DNA of 64,000 bases. Origin: CAVVEC01 sp963770485 (GTDB taxonomy: Bacteria > Acidobacteriota > Terriglobia > Terriglobales > Acidobacteriaceae). Of the stretch, positions 60,887 through 64,000 are shown piece by piece (positions within the stretch are counted from its first letter, which is position 1; each line of letters begins with the position of its first letter). The stretch spans positions 682,001 through 746,000 of the forward strand of contig CAVYPX010000009.1 in NCBI GenBank assembly GCA_963770485.1. The letters run 5' to 3'. The notes under the pieces are model-generated. The model saw only the letters and a program-made list of their open reading frames with translations, did not search any database and was not told the origin of the DNA. Made by a program: the position numbers and the translations under genes.

Positions 60887-62146
60887 ATGCCGCGCATGAT
60901 CGATGTCATCCGTTCCTCAGGTGCGCCTTCGAACCTGATGCAATCGGCCGCCCGGGGCGCACTCTCCGTTCCTCCTCAGGAGATGATCGAAATCCTGGTT
61001 TACCTGGCCACCCAGACCAAGATTTTCAGCGAACGCGCCCGCCTTACCCTGGCGGCATGGGATGAATCCTCCTCGCGGTCCGTCGCCGCCGACCCAAAGG
61101 CCCCCAAAGCAGTGTTGGACTACCTGGTGGATCCGAGGAATCTTCGACCGGCATTGCTCCCTGCATTGCTGGAGAACCCGTCGGTTTCCCATGAATCGCT
61201 CGCCAACCTGGCATCCTCGGCTTCCCGCTACGTGGTGGAAACCATCCTGAAGAGCGAGCGGGTTGGGCGCTCGCCAGAAATCCTCACCGCCCTGAATTCC
61301 AATCCGCACCTGAACGAAATTCAGTCCCGGATCGTCAAGGAGAAACTTGCGCACCTGGGACCGGAAGCCAGGGAAGGAGCTGAGACTGCAACATCGGATC
61401 CGGAAGCCGCAACCGCTGCAGCGCATTCAGTGTCGTCGGAAGCAGAGTCCGCTGAAATGGCCAGCTCTGAAACCAGCCCTGAAGATGTGCCCGAGGAAAC
61501 CGTCACCGCATATCTAACCGAGCATGCAGTGGAAATCTCCGCGGAGGCGGACAAGCGTTTCCAGCCGATCGGCGGAGTGCATGAAGAACTCACGCCTGAA
61601 GCCGAGGAGGGCGAGCCAGAGCCGGCCAGCGCGGTAGCCGCGACCGAGACGCCTGCGGGGCAAGCCGCCGCCCCCAAACGCGCTCCTATCAAAAAGAAAT
61701 CCTTTCTGGGGGCGGGTCACGAAAAGGGCAACGCGCTGCAGAAGATTGCCCAACTGGACGTCAAAGGACGCATTCAGCTGGCCATGAAGGGCAACAAGGA
61801 AGAGCGCTCTCTGCTCATTCGCGACGGAACCAAGGTGGTCGCGATCGCCGTGCTCGAATCTCCCAAGGTCACCGACAGCGAAGTTGAAAAATTTGCTGCT
61901 CAGAAAAATGTGCTGGAGGCTGTGCTTCGTGCGATTTCGATGAAGCGTCGCTTTGTCAAGCAATACCCAGTTCTCCGCCAACTGGTGTTCAATCCCCGAA
62001 CTCCCATCGACGTTTCCCTGGGACTGATCAAGAACCTGCTGGTCCAGGACCTGAGAAACCTGGCTGGTAACAAGGAAGTGTCGGAGACCGTTCGCAAACT
62101 GGCGTTGAGGATGTTCAGACAGAAACTGGAAATCAAAAAGGACTGA
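60887..62146 (+). CDS. conserved hypothetical protein with HEAT-like repeats
   Basis: A 419-aa soluble protein. The N-terminal 160 residues consist of short helical repeats (MIEILVYLATQTKIFSERARLTLAAWDE, AVLDYLVDPRNLRPALLPALLENPSVSHESLANL). An acidic Ala/Glu-rich linker follows (about 165-290). The C-terminal part (KIAQLDVKGRIQLAMKGNKEERSLLIRDGTKVVAIAVLES, then EVSETVRKLALRMFRQKLE) is again repeat-like. I recall it as a conserved acidobacterial protein; it may be a scaffold. ATG 60896 is an alternative start. Confidence 0.82.
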   Translation: MPRMIDVIRSSGAPSNLMQSAARGALSVPPQEMIEILVYLATQTKIFSERARLTLAAWDESSSRSVAADPKAPKAVLDYLVDPRNLRPALLPALLENPSVSHESLANLASSASRYVVETILKSERVGRSPEILTALNSNPHLNEIQSRIVKEKLAHLGPEAREGAETATSDPEAATAAAHSVSSEAESAEMASSETSPEDVPEETVTAYLTEHAVEISAEADKRFQPIGGVHEELTPEAEEGEPEPASAVAATETPAGQAAAPKRAPIKKKSFLGAGHEKGNALQKIAQLDVKGRIQLAMKGNKEERSLLIRDGTKVVAIAVLESPKVTDSEVEKFAAQKNVLEAVLRAISMKRRFVKQYPVLRQLVFNPRTPIDVSLGLIKNLLVQDLRNLAGNKEVSETVRKLALRMFRQKLEIKKD

Positions 62147-62217
62147 CTGGCAAGCCCCGCCGACCGGCTGCCATCAAGTTGGTTTCCGCAGCATCACCCC
62201 GCTACAATACTCGGGCC

Positions 62218-62631
62218 ATGTCCTCAATTCCCCAGCCCGATCCGATCGCAGAACTGCTCCGACGCTCCCGAACCATCGCCGTTGTGGGGTTGTCCAATAG
62301 CCCACTGCGGCCGAGCCACGGAGTTGCTGCCTACATGCAGACGCACGGTTACCGCATCATTCCGGTGAATCCTGAGATCAAAGGGGCTTTGGGTGAAAAG
62401 GCATATCCTTCGCTGCTGGAAGTCCTTGAGAAGATCGATATCGTGAACATCTTCCGCCGTCCCGAGTTTGTGGATCAGATCGTGGATCAAGCGATCCAGT
62501 TGAGGGTTCCTGCCATTTGGATGCAGGAAGAGGTCATCAACGAAAAGGCCGCAGAGAAGGCGCGGCAGGCTGGAATCTTCGTGGTCATGGACAGGTGCAT
62601 TCTGAAGGAGCATCGCGCGCGTCTGATGTGA
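62218..62631 (+). CDS. CoA-binding domain protein (YccU-like)
   Basis: A 137-aa Rossmann-fold protein: TIAVVGLSNSPLRPSHGVAAYMQTHGYRIIPVNP, then DIVNIFRRPEFV and AIWMQEEVINEKAAEKARQAGIFVVMDRCILKEH. This CoA-binding family is common but its role is unsettled. ATG 62218 is preferred over the upstream start, since the family begins near it. It is convergent with the phosphatase gene. Confidence 0.92.
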   Translation: MSSIPQPDPIAELLRRSRTIAVVGLSNSPLRPSHGVAAYMQTHGYRIIPVNPEIKGALGEKAYPSLLEVLEKIDIVNIFRRPEFVDQIVDQAIQLRVPAIWMQEEVINEKAAEKARQAGIFVVMDRCILKEHRARLM

Positions 62632-62650
62632 GGCTGGCGGTGCCGGACGG

Positions 62651-63928
62651 TTAGGCCTTCACCAGAATCACCGTGGCGTCATCGTGCAAACCGGATCCGT
62701 TTGCGAACGAGCGCACATCGTCCAGGATACCCTCTGCGGACGCTTCGGCTTGGCGAAAGTGTTTTTCCAAGCGGTCTGCGCCGTATTGTTCATCTTGCGG
62801 ATTCTCCGCCTCGGTGATGCCGTCGCTGTAGAAGAGCAGGCGTGAGCCTTGCGGAAGCCGGACTTTGGCCTCGGTAAAATCTCCGGATCCGATTCCCAGC
62901 GGCATTCCCCGCTCGGTGTCGAGGAAGTGCGCGCCACTCGCATCCACCAAGAGCGGGCGCAAATGACCGGCGTTGGCCAGGGTCAGAGTCCGGGCAGCGG
63001 GATCGAGCACTCCATACACCATGGTGACGAATCTACCGGCGGGAAAATCCTCCACCAGCAATCGGTTGAGTTTGCCCAGCAGTTCAGCCGGGCTGCCGCA
63101 GGCCTCCGCCAGAGAGCGGAACATGCCGCGAGTTGCGGACATCAGCAGTGCCGCCGCCGTACCTTTTCCCGCAACGTCCGCCAGCACCAGTCCCCAGCAG
63201 CCATCGTCGAAGGGGATGAAATCGTACCAGTCGCCGCCGACTGCGCCGGCCGGGATGGAGAGTCCGGTAACCGCGAAGCCTGGGATATACGGCGAACTTT
63301 TGGGCAGCAGGCCCTGTTGAATGACGCGCGCCTCATGCGCCTCACGGCTCATCGCTTCGCGCTTGCCCTGCTCTTGCTGGAACCGGCGGGCATTGTGCAC
63401 GGCCACTGCTATGTGACTGCACAGAGCCTGCAGGAGTCTGAGCTGCTCTGAGGGAAACGCGTCCAGTTCGGGGTGAGAGGCCGTAAATACGCCGACCAAC
63501 TCTCCCTCTACGTGGAGCGGAATCGCAACTTCGGAATGCGTAGATTCCTCGCAGCCGATGTAGTACGGATCTTTACGCACGTCGGGCGCGTAGCGCATCT
63601 GACCCGTGCCTGCCACATATCCCACCATGCCTTCTTTTCCGATCTTCAGGCTATGATGGTGGCCGTGGACTGCGCAGCCGGCGCAACCGTGCGCACAAGC
63701 CAGAACCAACTCCCTGCGCGCTTGGTCGTGCAAATAGATATCTGCATCGACGCATCCGAAAGAACGAGCGACATCGTTCACTACTTTGTCGATGAGTTGA
63801 TCCAGATCGAGGATCGAGTTGATCTTCTGCGCCGCCTTCTGCAGCCTCAGCAGATCCTCCACCTGCTCAAAAGGCAATGGCCGGATCGCAGCGAAGTCGG
63901 CTGCAGTGGCTCGTGGGATAGTCGCCAT
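62651..63928 (-). CDS. GAF-domain SpoIIE/PP2C-type serine phosphatase
   Basis: A 425-aa signalling protein. A GAF domain (about residues 30-190; INSILDLDQLIDKVVNDVARSFG and PLHVEGELVGVFTASHP) precedes a SpoIIE-type PP2C domain (GGDWYDFIPFDDGCWGLVLADVAGKGTAAALLMS, LTLANAGHLRPLLVD, LFYSDGITEAENPQ, and a final GLHDDATVILV). Metal-binding Asp residues are present. It probably dephosphorylates an anti-sigma antagonist in response to a GAF ligand; the partner is not in the window. ATG 63928 has GGAGGGG upstream and is preferred over 63973. The remaining 72 bases to the window end show nothing. Confidence 0.93.
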   Translation of the reverse strand: MATIPRATAADFAAIRPLPFEQVEDLLRLQKAAQKINSILDLDQLIDKVVNDVARSFGCVDADIYLHDQARRELVLACAHGCAGCAVHGHHHSLKIGKEGMVGYVAGTGQMRYAPDVRKDPYYIGCEESTHSEVAIPLHVEGELVGVFTASHPELDAFPSEQLRLLQALCSHIAVAVHNARRFQQEQGKREAMSREAHEARVIQQGLLPKSSPYIPGFAVTGLSIPAGAVGGDWYDFIPFDDGCWGLVLADVAGKGTAAALLMSATRGMFRSLAEACGSPAELLGKLNRLLVEDFPAGRFVTMVYGVLDPAARTLTLANAGHLRPLLVDASGAHFLDTERGMPLGIGSGDFTEAKVRLPQGSRLLFYSDGITEAENPQDEQYGADRLEKHFRQAEASAEGILDDVRSFANGSGLHDDATVILVKA

Positions 63929-64000
63929 GGTGTTCGCCCCTCCAGGTCCAGTAAGTGTAAGTAGAAAAGGCACTTACGCTCAAGGATAGGATGCTAATGG

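Overview
The window is a GC-rich bacterial chromosome segment, most probably from an acidobacterium of the Terriglobia/Koribacter type. This is inferred from gene content and style: several small conserved proteins recalled from that group, a typical GH44 cellulase, many GTG/TTG starts, and intergenic spacers full of short palindromic repeats. The cell is Gram-negative, because a lipid A/LPS core gene set, lpxD, lnt and an OprB-type porin are all present. No rRNA, tRNA, CRISPR array, prophage or complete insertion sequence was seen.

Layout. 0-1.5 kb: a DinB-fold protein, then an accessory patch with three REP palindromes, two decayed RAYT transposase remnants and an AT-richer small membrane protein. 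1.55-16 kb: housekeeping genes (valS, nadC, birA, coaX, a TrmA-type RNA methyltransferase, comEC) around a secreted GH44 glycosidase. 15.4-22 kb, minus strand: an envelope operon running waaA, lpxK, rfaE1, rfaE2, a heptosyltransferase, an ICMT-like protein and a DUF3108 protein. 22-31 kb: gatB, a split acyl-CoA carboxylase (biotin carboxylase plus carrier), periplasmic folding factors (PpiC/SurA-like, DsbA-like) and larE. 31-40 kb: OprB porin, mfd, an EamA transporter, a winged-helix/AbiEii-type nucleotidyltransferase pair behind two matching palindromic operators, an orphan Opp-type ATPase carrying a REP-like insertion, and a YIP1 protein. 40-54 kb: an octaheme HAO-like cytochrome behind a perfect CRP/FNR-type palindrome, a DinB-like secreted protein, two tandem CrtO-like oxidoreductases, a YCII protein, a GcvT-like protein, an APC permease, a methyltransferase, a MIP18-type Fe-S factor and a LuxR regulator without its phospho-acceptor. 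54-64 kb: a second envelope group (LpxL-like acyltransferase, lpxD, lnt), prfB with its programmed frameshift, an HD-domain protein, a CoA-binding protein and a GAF-SpoIIE phosphatase.

How the genes connect. The two envelope clusters together cover lipid A acylation (lpxD, LpxL-like), 4'-phosphorylation (lpxK), Kdo transfer (waaA), heptose supply (rfaE1/rfaE2), heptose transfer and lipoprotein maturation (lnt). BirA would biotinylate the carrier protein of the acyl-CoA carboxylase, and coaX supplies CoA.

Caveat. Five genes have broken frames: lpxK, waaA, gatB, YIP1 and SYLF. In the first four each break is repaired by removing single bases (1, 5, 1 and 1), and each repaired length is a multiple of three. 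Seven of these lie within 19.9-23.2 kb and include the normally essential gatB, so sequence error is more likely than gene decay. The most interesting candidate system is the wHTH/nucleotidyltransferase pair at 37.1-38.4 kb with its duplicated operator.
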